From positions 1 to 33,760 of the forward strand of contig JAQZBG010000039.1 of the NCBI GenBank assembly GCA_029239165.1: a stretch of DNA of 33,760 nt. The letters run 5' to 3'. Source of the DNA: Microbacterium sp. GTDB lineage: Bacteria > Actinomycetota > Actinomycetes > Actinomycetales > Microbacteriaceae. Position numbers and translations under genes: made by a program. The notes under the pieces are model-generated. The model saw only the letters and a list, made by a program, of their open reading frames with translations, did no database searches and was not told the DNA's origin. Shown here piece by piece: positions 15,341 to 24,052 of this stretch. Position 1 is the stretch's first letter; every line of letters starts with the position of its first letter.

Positions 15341-16358
15341 TCCCCTCGACGCGACGGAACCCTCCGACGAGACGGAGCTCGCGATCGAAGGCGCGCTGCG
15401 CCCGACGAGCCTCGGCGACTTCGTCGGACAGCAGAAGGTGCGCGGGCAGCTGCAGCTACTGCTCGAAGCGGCGCGCATCCAGAGCCGACCTGCCGACCAC
15501 ATTCTGCTCGCCGGCCCTCCGGGGCTCGGGAAGACGACGTTGGCGATGATCGTGGCGCACGAGAGCGAACGCCCTTTGCGCCTGTCGAGCGGCCCGGCGA
15601 TCCAGCACGCCGGCGACCTCGCTGCGCTGCTGTCGAGCCTGGTGCCGGGGGAGGTGCTCTTCATCGACGAGATCCATCGGATGGCACGCTCGGCGGAAGA
15701 GATGCTGTACCTCGCGATGGAGGACTATCGGATCGACATCATGGTCGGCAAGGGTGCGGGAGCGACGAGCATCCCGCTCGAGCTCTCGCCCTTCACGCTG
15801 GTCGGTGCCACGACTCGGTCCGGTCTGCTGCCGAACCCGTTGAGAGACCGGTTCGGGTTCACCGGACACCTCGAGTTCTACGACGAGTCCGAGCTCGAGC
15901 AGGTGATCGCCCGTTCCGCCGCCGTCCTCGGGGTCGACGTGCCGACCGATGCGCTCTCCGAGATCGCTCGCCGCTCGCGCGGCACACCCCGTATCGCGAA
16001 CCGTCTGCTGCGCAGAGTCCGCGACTACGCGCTCGTGCACGGCGACGGTGGGGCGACGATCCACGACGTCCGCGCGGCCCTCGAGCTCTACGACGTCGAC
16101 GCGATCGGCCTCGACCGGCTGGACCGCGCGGTGCTGGAGGCGCTGGTCCGCCGCTTCCGCGGGGGACCGGTCGGCCTGAACACGCTCGCCGTGGCGGTCG
16201 GCGAAGAGGGCGAGACCGTGGAGAGTGTGGTGGAGCCATACCTCGTGCGCATCGGCTTCCTCGGACGGACTCCGCGTGGTCGCGTCGCGATGCCGGAAGC
16301 GTACGCGCACCTGGGCGTCGCGCATCCGGACGGGATGCTTAAGTTGGATGACCTATAA
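15333..16358 (+). CDS. ruvB: Holliday junction branch migration ATPase RuvB
   Basis: A 341-residue AAA+ motor that drives branch migration with RuvA. Walker A is GPPGLGKT (61-68) and Walker B is LFIDEIHR (109-116). [19 protein letters not shown] carries sensor 1 and the arginine finger region, and [19 protein letters not shown] is the sensor 2 helix. The C-terminal winged helix ends with [12 protein letters not shown]. The GTG start overlaps the ruvA stop. The protein looks fully intact, unlike ruvA. Confidence 0.96.
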   Translation: MSDPLDATEPSDETELAIEGALRPTSLGDFVGQQKVRGQLQLLLEAARIQSRPADHILLAGPPGLGKTTLAMIVAHESERPLRLSSGPAIQHAGDLAALLSSLVPGEVLFIDEIHRMARSAEEMLYLAMEDYRIDIMVGKGAGATSIPLELSPFTLVGATTRSGLLPNPLRDRFGFTGHLEFYDESELEQVIARSAAVLGVDVPTDALSEIARRSRGTPRIANRLLRRVRDYALVHGDGGATIHDVRAALELYDVDAIGLDRLDRAVLEALVRRFRGGPVGLNTLAVAVGEEGETVESVVEPYLVRIGFLGRTPRGRVAMPEAYAHLGVAHPDGMLKLDDL

Positions 16359-16359
16359 T
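16354..16359 (+). promoter_or_regulatory. -10 element for yajC-secDF
   Basis: A consensus TATAAT overlaps the ruvB stop codon. A start near 16366 gives yajC a leader of about 65 bases. No good -35 is seen. Confidence 0.45.
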
Positions 16360-16430
16360 CACTGAAGACTTCCCGGTTACCTTCGCGCGCCCAAAGGCTG
16401 GAGCGTGCACCTGAGAAAGGCGCTTCCCCC

Positions 16431-16847
16431 ATGCCCATGGAATTCCTGCTCTTCGGCCTTCTCGCCGTCCTCCTCGTCTTCATGATCTTCAACACGCGCA
16501 AGCGCACGAAGCAGATGAAGGCCGAGCAGGAAGAGAAGGCGACCAAGACCGTTCCCGGCGCCAAGGTGCTCCTGCAGGGCGGGATCTACGGAACGATCGT
16601 CTCGTACGACCCCGAGGACCTCGACACGCCGGCATTGGTCGAGATCGCGCCCGGCACCATCATCGATGTCCACAGCCAGGCGATCCTCCGCGTCGTCGAG
16701 CCGAAGGACGCGGTCGTCGACGCCCCCGTCGATGTGATCGACGAGGCCCCCGTCGCCGATTCGCACGTCGACGAGACGGTCGCCCCGGCAGTCGAGACCC
16801 CCGAGGAGACGCGCGCTCGCCTCGAGCGCGACGCCGACGACAAGTAA
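16431..16847 (+). CDS. yajC: Preprotein translocase subunit YajC
   Basis: A 138-residue single-span membrane protein that associates with SecDF at the Sec translocon. The N-terminal transmembrane helix covers about 3-21 (MEFLLFGLLAVLLVFMIF), followed by the basic RKRTKQMK and the YajC core VPGAKVLLQGGIYGTIVSYD. The C-terminal 45 residues are acidic and low-complexity (repeats of DAPV/DEAPV/DETVAPAV), longer than in E. coli YajC. The start could also be the ATG two codons later. It precedes secD by 55 bp in the usual order. Confidence 0.92.
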   Translation: MPMEFLLFGLLAVLLVFMIFNTRKRTKQMKAEQEEKATKTVPGAKVLLQGGIYGTIVSYDPEDLDTPALVEIAPGTIIDVHSQAILRVVEPKDAVVDAPVDVIDEAPVADSHVDETVAPAVETPEETRARLERDADDK

Positions 16848-16902
16848 TTTCCGCGGCCGACGCGGCCCTCGGATCTCCGTCCTCCCAGAAAGCTGAACAC
16901 AC

Positions 16903-18651
16903 GTGGCTTCATCTTCTCCCGTCCGTCATGCCTGGCGGGTCCTCCTCGGCCTGCTCCTCGTGACGGGTGTGCTCTTCGGCATCAACTCGCTGGGCGTGTA
17001 CCTCATCAAGGACGCCGAGGGACAGCCGGTGAGTTCCTGGACGCCTGAGCTCGCGCTCGATCTGCAGGGCGGCACGCAGATCGTCCTCAGCGCCGAGACC
17101 GAGGACGGCGCGGCTCCGACACAGGAGCAGCTGGACCAGGCCGCAGCGATCATCCGCCAGCGTGTGGACGCATCCGGTGTGGCCGAGGCCGACATCACGA
17201 CCGAGGGCGGACAGAACATCGTCGTCCAGATCCCGGGCGAGGCGGACGCACAGACCCGTGAGCGGATCCAGGCGAGTGCGCAGCTCGAACTGCGCCCCGT
17301 GCTGTACACGACGGCTGCGAGCACGGAGTTCGTCGGCGAAGACGGCAACTCCACCCCGTACCCCAGCCCGGATCCGTCGCTGAACGCGTCGCCGACCGCC
17401 ACGCCGACCGACGCGAGCGACCTCTCCTGGGTCACGGACAAGCTGGCAGCGGAATTCCAGGCCTACGACTGCGAGAACCCCGACAACGATCCCGCTCGTG
17501 CCCCGAGGGATCAGCCGGTCGTCGCGTGCTCCCCGGACAAGGCGCAGAAGTTCCTCCTCGGCCCGGCCGAGCTCGATGGAACCGCGATCACCGATGCCTC
17601 CGCGGGCCGCGACCAGAAGTCCGGCGCGTGGATCGTGCAGCTGACCATGAACGGCGAGGGCGGCGACGCCTTCGGCGAGGTCAGCACGCGTCTGAACCAG
17701 AACCGCATCGACGGACTGTCGCCGCGCGATCAGTTCGCGTTCGTGCTCGACGGCGACGTGATCAGCGCGCCGCGGATGAACGGCGTCATCCTCGATGGTC
17801 GCCCCAGCATCTCGGGCAGCTTCACGCAGGAGACCGCGACGACCCTCGCCGACCAACTGAAGTTCGGCGCCCTGCCCCTCAGCTTCGTCGTGCAGAGCTC
17901 CGACACGATCTCCGCGACTCTCGGAACGCAGCAGCTGCAGATCGGCCTGATCGCGGGACTCATCGGTCTCGCTCTCGTCGCCATCTACTCGCTCATCGTG
18001 TATCGAGCGCTCGGGTCCGTGATCATCGCCTCGATCGCGGTGATGGCCGTCCTCACCTACATCATCATCTGCATCCTGGCGTGGCGCCTCGGCTTCCGTC
18101 TCTCGCTCGCGGGCGTCGCCGGCCTGATCGTCTCGATCGGCTTCACCGCCGACTCGTTCATCGTCTACTTCGAACGAATACGAGACGAGCTCCGCGACGG
18201 AAAGTCGATCACCGCCGCCGTGGAAGACGGCTGGGGGCGCGCGAAGCGCACGATCTACATCTCGAAGTCGATCAACATCCTGGCGGCGGTCGTGCTGTAC
18301 ATCCTGGCCGACGCCACGGTGAAGGGCTTCGCGTTCACGCTCGGCCTCACGACCCTCATCGACGTATTCATCTTCGTGATCTTCACGCACCCGGTGATGC
18401 AGCTGCTCGCCCGTACCCGGTTCTTCGGCGGTGGGCACAAGCTGTCGGGCCTCGATCCCGCGGCGCTCGGTGCGGTCTACCGGAACCGTTCGCAGTTCCG
18501 TGAGGTCGCCGCGGCGACTGCGGGGCGCGGGGCGAAGAACGCCCGCTCCCGCGCGGAGGCGGAACGGCGCCAGACCATCGCAGAACGAAAGCGCGCCGAG
18601 GCACTCGCGGGCGACAGATCCACCAAGCCCGGAAGTGAGGGAGACGCCTGA
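16903..18651 (+). CDS. secD: Protein translocase subunit SecD
   Basis: A 582-residue RND-like membrane protein that uses the proton gradient to help pull secreted proteins across the membrane. The first transmembrane helix covers about 9-28. ALDLQGGTQIVL, RQRVDASGVAEADI and IVVQIPG mark the P1 domain. The C-terminal half has five helices, with SIGFTADSFIVYFERIRDELRDG in place of the usual motif IG.aVDAnVLIfErirEE. The actinobacterial feature of a long, low-complexity insert in P1 is seen near 145-175. The start is GTG. The stop shares one base with the secF ATG (TGATG). Confidence 0.95.
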   Translation: MASSSPVRHAWRVLLGLLLVTGVLFGINSLGVYLIKDAEGQPVSSWTPELALDLQGGTQIVLSAETEDGAAPTQEQLDQAAAIIRQRVDASGVAEADITTEGGQNIVVQIPGEADAQTRERIQASAQLELRPVLYTTAASTEFVGEDGNSTPYPSPDPSLNASPTATPTDASDLSWVTDKLAAEFQAYDCENPDNDPARAPRDQPVVACSPDKAQKFLLGPAELDGTAITDASAGRDQKSGAWIVQLTMNGEGGDAFGEVSTRLNQNRIDGLSPRDQFAFVLDGDVISAPRMNGVILDGRPSISGSFTQETATTLADQLKFGALPLSFVVQSSDTISATLGTQQLQIGLIAGLIGLALVAIYSLIVYRALGSVIIASIAVMAVLTYIIICILAWRLGFRLSLAGVAGLIVSIGFTADSFIVYFERIRDELRDGKSITAAVEDGWGRAKRTIYISKSINILAAVVLYILADATVKGFAFTLGLTTLIDVFIFVIFTHPVMQLLARTRFFGGGHKLSGLDPAALGAVYRNRSQFREVAAATAGRGAKNARSRAEAERRQTIAERKRAEALAGDRSTKPGSEGDA

Positions 18652-19640
18652 TGCCTTCCATGAGTGAATTCGGAAACAACCTCTACTCCGGCAAGACCTC
18701 CTTCCCGTTCGTCGGCAAGCGTCGCCTGTGGTTCATCATCGCGATCGTGCTGGTCGTGGGCTCGGCCCTCGTGCCGCTCATCCGTCCCATCCAGTTCTCG
18801 ATCGAGTTCACCGGTGGATCCCAGTTCACGGTGCAGGCACCGGACACGGTCGACCAGGACACCGCGAAAGAGGCCGTCCAATCGGTCGTTCCCGGAGCGG
18901 CGACCAAGGTCGTCGTGGTCAACGAGAAGGACATCCGAGTCCAGACCGACCAGATGAGCGCTGCCGAAACGCAGCAGGTCGCGGACGCACTCGCGGACGC
19001 ATACGGAGTCGACCCGTCGAACGTCGCGTCGTCGTTCATCGGTCCCGCGTGGGGTGAGAACGTCACGAAGCAGTCGCTGTGGGGTCTCGCGATCTTCCTC
19101 GCGCTCACGTTCCTCATCCTCGCGATCTACTTCCGCACCTGGAAGATGTCTGCTGCGGCGATCATCGGCCTGCTCGACGTGCTCGTCATCACGGTGGGCG
19201 TGTACGCGCTGGCCGGGTTCGAGATCTCGCCGGCCGCGGTGATCGGCTTCTTGACGATCCTGGCGTACTCGCTGTACGACACCACCGTCGTGTTCGACAA
19301 GATCAGGGAGAACACGACGGAAGACGGGGAGAAGTCCGCCCGTTTGTTCGGTGAATCGGTGAACCTCGCCGTGAACCAGACGCTCGTGCGCTCGATCAAC
19401 ACGTCCGTCGTCGCGGCGCTGCCCGTCGGTGCGGTTCTCTTCATCGGTGCCTTCTGGCTCGGCGCGGAATCGCTCACCGACATCTCGCTGTCGATCTTCG
19501 TCGGCATCCTCGTCGCGACCTACTCCACGCTGTTCGTGGCTGCACCGCTGTACTCGCTGTTCCGCGAGAACGAGCCGCAGCTCAAGGAGCGCGACGCCCG
19601 CATCCGCGAGGCTCGCAGCCGGGCATCCGTCCAGGCCTGA
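18651..19640 (+). CDS. secF: Protein translocase subunit SecF
   Basis: A 329-residue partner of SecD. It has an N-terminal helix at about 24-44, SIEFTGGSQFTVQ at the start of the periplasmic domain, and five C-terminal helices with SLYDTTVVFDKIRENT and VNQTLVRSINTS, both strong SecF signatures. The ATG has GAGGGAGA just upstream within secD, and a second ATG lies three codons on. Length and order are normal. A hairpin follows before rel. Confidence 0.96.
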   Translation: MPSMSEFGNNLYSGKTSFPFVGKRRLWFIIAIVLVVGSALVPLIRPIQFSIEFTGGSQFTVQAPDTVDQDTAKEAVQSVVPGAATKVVVVNEKDIRVQTDQMSAAETQQVADALADAYGVDPSNVASSFIGPAWGENVTKQSLWGLAIFLALTFLILAIYFRTWKMSAAAIIGLLDVLVITVGVYALAGFEISPAAVIGFLTILAYSLYDTTVVFDKIRENTTEDGEKSARLFGESVNLAVNQTLVRSINTSVVAALPVGAVLFIGAFWLGAESLTDISLSIFVGILVATYSTLFVAAPLYSLFRENEPQLKERDARIREARSRASVQA

Positions 19641-19647
19641 GCGGCGT

Positions 19648-19663
19648 CCGAGCGAACGCTCGG
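19648..19663 (+). terminator. Hairpin after secF
   Basis: CCGAGCG-AA-CGCTCGG is a perfect 7-bp inverted repeat; the loop is realistically GAAC on a 6-bp stem. It lies 8 bases past the secF stop and before the rel promoter. There is no T run. Confidence 0.45.
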
Positions 19664-19678
19664 CACCCTCAGCACGCG

Positions 19679-19684
19679 TAGGAT
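19679..19684 (+). promoter_or_regulatory. -10 element for rel
   Basis: TAGGAT lies 23 bp before the rel start and leaves room for the strong Shine-Dalgarno GGGAGGTGA at 19694-19702. Confidence 0.4.
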
Positions 19685-19706
19685 GAACTGATCGGGAGGT
19701 GAGTTG

Positions 19707-21959
19707 ATGGCGGAACCGCAGACGTCATCGCAGGGTTCGAGTCTGCGACGGCTGGTTCCCCGCATCTTCTCCCGCGCGTCCCGCATCAATGACCTCGACA
19801 ACCTGATCCGCACGGTCCGTGCGAACCATCCCAAGGGCGATTTCTCCGTCATCGAGCGCGCGTACGCGGTTGCGAAGGAGAAGCACGAAGGGCAGAAACG
19901 CCAGAGCGGCGAGCCGTACATCACGCACCCGCTGGCGGTCGCGCAGATCCTCGCCGAACTCGGGCTGGGCCCGCGGGCCATCGCCGCCGCGCTCCTGCAC
20001 GACACGGTCGAGGACACGGGCTACGCGCTGACGGATCTCACGGCCGAGTTCGGCGACGAGGTCGCGATGCTCGTCGACGGCGTGACGAAGCTCGACAAGG
20101 TCAAGTACGGCGAGAGCGCGCAGGCCGAGACCGTCCGCAAGATGATCGTGGCGATGTCGAAGGACATCCGCGTGCTGCTCATCAAGCTCGCCGACCGGCT
20201 GCATAACGCACGCACCTGGGGCTTCGTCCCGCCGGAGAAGGCGACGAAGAAGGCCAAGGAGACGCTCGAGATCTACGCCCCGCTGGCGAACCGTCTCGGT
20301 ATCCAGGCGATCAAGTCGGAGCTCGAAGATCTCTCGTTCGCCGTGCTGCACCCGAAGATCTACAACGAGATCCACAGCCTCATCGCGCAGCGGACTCCGC
20401 AGCGTGAGAAATACCTGGCGCAGGTGGTCGAGGAGATCGACGAGGATCTGCGCGATCTCCGCATCCGCGGCAAGGTCGTCGGTCGGCCCAAGCAGCTCTA
20501 CTCGGTGTACCAGAAGATGGTCATCCGCGGCCGCGAGTTCGACGACATCTACGACCTGATCGGCATCCGCGTGCTCGTCGCCTCCGTGCGCGACTGCTAT
20601 GCCGTCCTGGGCGCGATCCATGCGCGTTGGACGCCGCTGCCCGGCCGGTTCAAGGACTACATCGCCACCCCGAAATTCAACCTCTATCAGTCGCTGCACA
20701 CGACGGTCATCGGCCCGGCCGGACGCACGGTCGAGATCCAGATCCGCACCCACGAGATGCACCAGCAGGCCGAGTACGGCGTGGCTGCGCACTGGATGTA
20801 CAAGGAGCGGATGAACGGCGGCGGCAAGACCGAGGTCCGGGCTTCCGACACCGACATGGCGTGGCTCGCGCATATCTCCGACTGGCAGGCCGAGACCGCC
20901 GACCCCGGAGAGTTCCTCGACTCGCTGCGCTTCGAGATCGGTGCGAAGGAGGTCTACGTCTTCACGCCGAAGGGGCGTGTGATCGGTCTTCCCGCCAGCG
21001 CCACCCCCGTGGACTTCGCCTACGCGGTACATACCGAGATCGGCCACCGCACAATGGGTGCGAAGGTCAACGGGCGTCTCGTGCCCCTCGAATCGGAGCT
21101 CAAGAGCGGCGACGTGGTCGAGGTGTTCACCTCGAAGAACCCCGATGCCGGGCCCAGCCAGGACTGGCTCGGTTTCGTCGCCAGCACGCGCGCACGGAAC
21201 AAGATCCGCGGCTGGTTCACCAAGGAGCGCCGCGAAGAGGCGATCGAGCAGGGCAAGGAGGCGATCGCGCGGGCGATGCGTCGCCAGAACCTGCCTCTGC
21301 AGAAGTTGATGAGCCAGGATTCGTTCGCGGAGGTCGCTCGCGGACTGCACTACGAAGACGTCTCGGCGCTGTACGCCGCTGTCGGCGAAGGGCACGTGTC
21401 CACGCAGTCGGTGCTCGAGAAGGTCACCGCTCTGGTGGCGGCCAACGAGCCGAACACCGGTGTGATCGACCTTCCGGGCAGCGTTCCGACACGTGAACCG
21501 CGATCCGGCGACTCCGGCGTGCTCGTGCGCGGCGCCAACGACATCCTCGTGAAGCTCGCCAAGTGCTGCACTCCGGTTCCCGGCGATCAGATCGTCGGCT
21601 TCGTCACGCGTGGCAGCGGTGTCTCCGTGCATCGGGCCGACTGCGTCAACGTCAAGGCGCTCAGCGGCGAACAGGACCGCTTCGTCGAGGTGTCGTGGGC
21701 GCCGACGACCAAGAGCGTGTTCCGCGTGCAGATCCAGGTCGAGGCCCTCGACCGATCCGGCCTGCTGTCCGACGTGACGCGCGTGCTGAGCGAGCACCAC
21801 GTCAACATCCTCTCGGCGACGGTCACCACCACCGATGAGCGCTTGGCGCTGAGCCGATTCGTCTTCGAGATGGGCGATGCGGTGCATCTCGACCGCGTGC
21901 TGAATGCGGTCCGCCGGATCGACGCCGTCTACGACGTGTACCGCGTCACCTCCTCCTGA
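19707..21959 (+). CDS. rel: Bifunctional (p)ppGpp synthetase/hydrolase Rel
   Basis: A 750-residue stringent-response enzyme. The hydrolase HD domain has HDTVED at 98-103, and the ppGpp-binding helix region follows. The synthetase domain has YDLIGIRVLV, FKDYIATPKFNLYQSLHTTV (20 residues) and EIQIRTHEMHQQAEYGVAAHW. TGS starts at VYVFTPKG, a zinc-finger-like region has AKCCTPVPGD, and an ACT domain is at the end. Both catalytic centres look intact. The ATG follows GGAGG by seven bases; a TTG one codon earlier is less likely. The 3' end overlaps the convergent AbiEi-like gene by 14 bp. Confidence 0.96.
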   Translation: MAEPQTSSQGSSLRRLVPRIFSRASRINDLDNLIRTVRANHPKGDFSVIERAYAVAKEKHEGQKRQSGEPYITHPLAVAQILAELGLGPRAIAAALLHDTVEDTGYALTDLTAEFGDEVAMLVDGVTKLDKVKYGESAQAETVRKMIVAMSKDIRVLLIKLADRLHNARTWGFVPPEKATKKAKETLEIYAPLANRLGIQAIKSELEDLSFAVLHPKIYNEIHSLIAQRTPQREKYLAQVVEEIDEDLRDLRIRGKVVGRPKQLYSVYQKMVIRGREFDDIYDLIGIRVLVASVRDCYAVLGAIHARWTPLPGRFKDYIATPKFNLYQSLHTTVIGPAGRTVEIQIRTHEMHQQAEYGVAAHWMYKERMNGGGKTEVRASDTDMAWLAHISDWQAETADPGEFLDSLRFEIGAKEVYVFTPKGRVIGLPASATPVDFAYAVHTEIGHRTMGAKVNGRLVPLESELKSGDVVEVFTSKNPDAGPSQDWLGFVASTRARNKIRGWFTKERREEAIEQGKEAIARAMRRQNLPLQKLMSQDSFAEVARGLHYEDVSALYAAVGEGHVSTQSVLEKVTALVAANEPNTGVIDLPGSVPTREPRSGDSGVLVRGANDILVKLAKCCTPVPGDQIVGFVTRGSGVSVHRADCVNVKALSGEQDRFVEVSWAPTTKSVFRVQIQVEALDRSGLLSDVTRVLSEHHVNILSATVTTTDERLALSRFVFEMGDAVHLDRVLNAVRRIDAVYDVYRVTSS

Positions 21960-22497
21960 CAGCGAGGCGCTGCAGAGCCGCTGAACCCATGCGGCTGCCC
22001 GGCACACGGCGCAGGTCCTGCAGCGCGACCATCGCCGCTTCCGGCGTCTCGGGGCAGGCCATGGCGAGAAGGTCCATCCACGGCAGCACCCGAGGGTCGC
22101 GGTGCAGTGTCGTCGCGAGGTCGAGCATGGTCCGCGCTGGACTGGACACCGCGACGCCGCCGGTGATCCGGACATCGGCTGCGAGGATCACGGTGTCGTG
22201 GAACACCACGCGGGAGCTGGTGACCGGACGGATCCGGCGGTCCACACAGCGCTTGATGTGATGGACGGCCGGCGGCAGGTCACCGGCGCCGTGGATCCAC
22301 GCGGCCGTCTGGTTGCAGGCCGCCGTACCGGGGCGGATGAGCGCGGCGACGGAGCTCGCCCGGACGTCCGGACCTTCCAGGAGGTCGGCCGGGATGTAGG
22401 CGTCGCCCACTTCGACGACATGGCCGTCGATGCGGGCAGCGCTGAGCTCGGTCTGGCTCAACCGTTCACCGGGGACATAGAGGAACGCGGGGTGCAT
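21946..22497 (-). CDS. AbiEi antitoxin-like / DUF-type conserved actinobacterial protein
   Basis: A protein of about 183 residues resembling the large actinobacterial family annotated as type IV toxin-antitoxin AbiEi-like proteins. The pattern is IDGHVVEVGDAYIPADL, then RASSVAALI, then NQTAAWIHGAGDLPP, then VSSPARTMLDLA. There is no AbiEii-type nucleotidyltransferase toxin nearby, so this is probably a solitary family member of unknown role, not a working toxin-antitoxin pair. The start is uncertain: ATG at 22497 gives the best match to the family N-terminus but has no clear Shine-Dalgarno. GTG at 22500 is adjacent, and the frame stays open to 22584. Confidence 0.6.
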   Translation of the reverse strand: MHPAFLYVPGERLSQTELSAARIDGHVVEVGDAYIPADLLEGPDVRASSVAALIRPGTAACNQTAAWIHGAGDLPPAVHHIKRCVDRRIRPVTSSRVVFHDTVILAADVRITGGVAVSSPARTMLDLATTLHRDPRVLPWMDLLAMACPETPEAAMVALQDLRRVPGSRMGSAALQRLAVRRR

Positions 22498-22559
22498 CAC
22501 GCCAGTCTGGCGCAGTGCACCCCGCGTCCGAGACGGTCGCGGAGACCTGTGGAGAAGCG

Positions 22560-23918
22560 TCAGCCGCCCAGAGCGCTCAGCCACGCACGGCGAGCCTCGA
22601 GTGCGTCAGCGGCCTCCTTGGCCGCCTTCTTGTCGCCGGCCTTCTCGGCCGCGGCGACCTCGGCTTCGAGCTTCTCGATGGCCTCCAGCAGCTGCGAACT
22701 CATGTCGTTCGCGCGTGCCTTGGTCTCGGGGTTGTTCTTCTTCCAGTCGACGTCCTCGCGTGCCTTCACACCCTGCTCGATGGCACGGAGCCGATCGTCC
22801 AGCGCACGCTCCTTGTCGCGGGGGAAGATGCGGCCGATCTCGTCCCACTGACGCTGGATGCGCGTGAGAAGGGCGCGGGCGCGCTTGATGTTGGACTCGT
22901 CGGCGACGGCCTTCGCCTCTTCGAGAAGAGCCTCGCGCGCCTCGATCTTCGGAGCGGACTCCGCTTCTTCCGCCGCGGACTGCTCGGCTCGAGCCGCATA
23001 GAGAGCGTCGCCCGCAGCCTTGAACCGTGCCCAGAGCGCGTCGTCCGCCTTGCGACCGGCGCGGCCGGCTGCCTTCCATTCGTCGAGCAACGTGCGGTAC
23101 GCGGGAATCCCGTCGGTGCCACGCGGTGCGAGAGCCTCCGCGCGCTCGACCAGACGGGTCTTCACGTCGCGGGCGCTCTTGTGCGCATCGTCGAGCTCGG
23201 AGTAGAACGCGCGACGCTGCTTGTCGACGACGGCGCGCGCATCGCGGAACCGCTTCCAGAGCTGCTGGGAGATGCCCTTGGAGAGGCGGGGCCCGTTCTG
23301 CTGCTGGGCCTGCCATGCGTCGAAGAGCTCGCCGAGTTCGGCGGTGACCTGCTTCCACTGCACCTTGCTGAGATCGCGAGCGGCGATGGCCTCGGCCTTC
23401 TCGACGAGCTCCGTACGCTCGGCGATTGCCTTGTCGACCAGCTCCTTGGCCTGCTGCGCTTCTTGCTCGGTGGCCTCGGACAGCGAGGAGGTCAGTGCGT
23501 TGAGCCGATCACGGAGTCCTGCGAGGTCTCCGACCGCGGCGGCATCGGTCGCCTCGTCGATGAGATGCGCGGCCTGCTTCGCGAGGTCGCTCGCCGACGC
23601 GCCACCGGCCTGCTTGCGCTGCTCGAGGGTGTGCACCTTGAAGGCGATGTCGTCGAACTTGCGCACGAAGTAGGCGAGTGCCTCCTCGGGCGTACCGTCG
23701 GGATACTGCCCCACGACGCGCCAGACATCGCCTTCACGCACCTCGACGGTGCCGTCGTCCGAGACGCGGCCCCATTCGGCAGAGGTGGAAGACGCTGCGG
23801 GCGACGGTGCGGGCGCAGCAGGCGTGACCGCCGCCGGCTTGGGCGTCTTCGGCGGCATCGGCACAGCGGGCGGTGCGGGGACGGGGGGAGTCGGCTTCGA
23901 AGGCTCGGTGGCAGACAC
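22560..23918 (-). CDS. DUF349-domain coiled-coil protein
   Basis: A 452-residue protein. Residues 1-48 are proline/alanine-rich and probably disordered. Residues 49-75 hold a small domain (EWGRVSDDGTVEVREGDVWRVVG). The rest is almost wholly alpha-helical, with repeated DUF349 units recognisable by the spaced W and R residues (for example LWKRFRDARAVVDKQR and ALWARFKAAGDALYAAR). The function is unknown; helical DUF349 proteins are cytoplasmic. The GTG start has AAGGAG suitably upstream. A -10-like TAGGCT on the minus strand lies at 23969-23974. It is divergent from the nir operon. Confidence 0.88.
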   Translation of the reverse strand: MSATEPSKPTPPVPAPPAVPMPPKTPKPAAVTPAAPAPSPAASSTSAEWGRVSDDGTVEVREGDVWRVVGQYPDGTPEEALAYFVRKFDDIAFKVHTLEQRKQAGGASASDLAKQAAHLIDEATDAAAVGDLAGLRDRLNALTSSLSEATEQEAQQAKELVDKAIAERTELVEKAEAIAARDLSKVQWKQVTAELGELFDAWQAQQQNGPRLSKGISQQLWKRFRDARAVVDKQRRAFYSELDDAHKSARDVKTRLVERAEALAPRGTDGIPAYRTLLDEWKAAGRAGRKADDALWARFKAAGDALYAARAEQSAAEEAESAPKIEAREALLEEAKAVADESNIKRARALLTRIQRQWDEIGRIFPRDKERALDDRLRAIEQGVKAREDVDWKKNNPETKARANDMSSQLLEAIEKLEAEVAAAEKAGDKKAAKEAADALEARRAWLSALGG

Positions 23919-23983
23919 GTGATTCTCCTTGCGCGGTAGGGCCGCGGGAGGCGGAAAGGACGAGGCTCAGCCTATCGATCCGC

Positions 23984-24027
23984 GTAACACCGCCCCGGCT
24001 TTTCGCGAAACACCGTGTCTCTATCGT
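23984..24027 (+). promoter_or_regulatory. nirB promoter with GlnR-like half-sites
   Basis: GTAAC (23984-23988) and GAAAC (24007-24011) are followed, exactly 10 bases on, by a -10-like TATCGT (24022-24027). The half-sites resemble the GlnR consensus gTnAC-n6-GaAAC but are about two helical turns apart. The same GAAAC-N10--10 layout occurs before the nitrite channel and diaphorase genes. Confidence 0.5.
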
Positions 24028-24052
24028 CGAGTCCACGGACAGAGGAGGGCTC

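Noticed and set aside
21946-22584. A working type IV toxin-antitoxin pair at the AbiEi-like gene
   Set aside because: No nucleotidyltransferase toxin gene adjoins it; neighbours are rel and a DUF349 gene.
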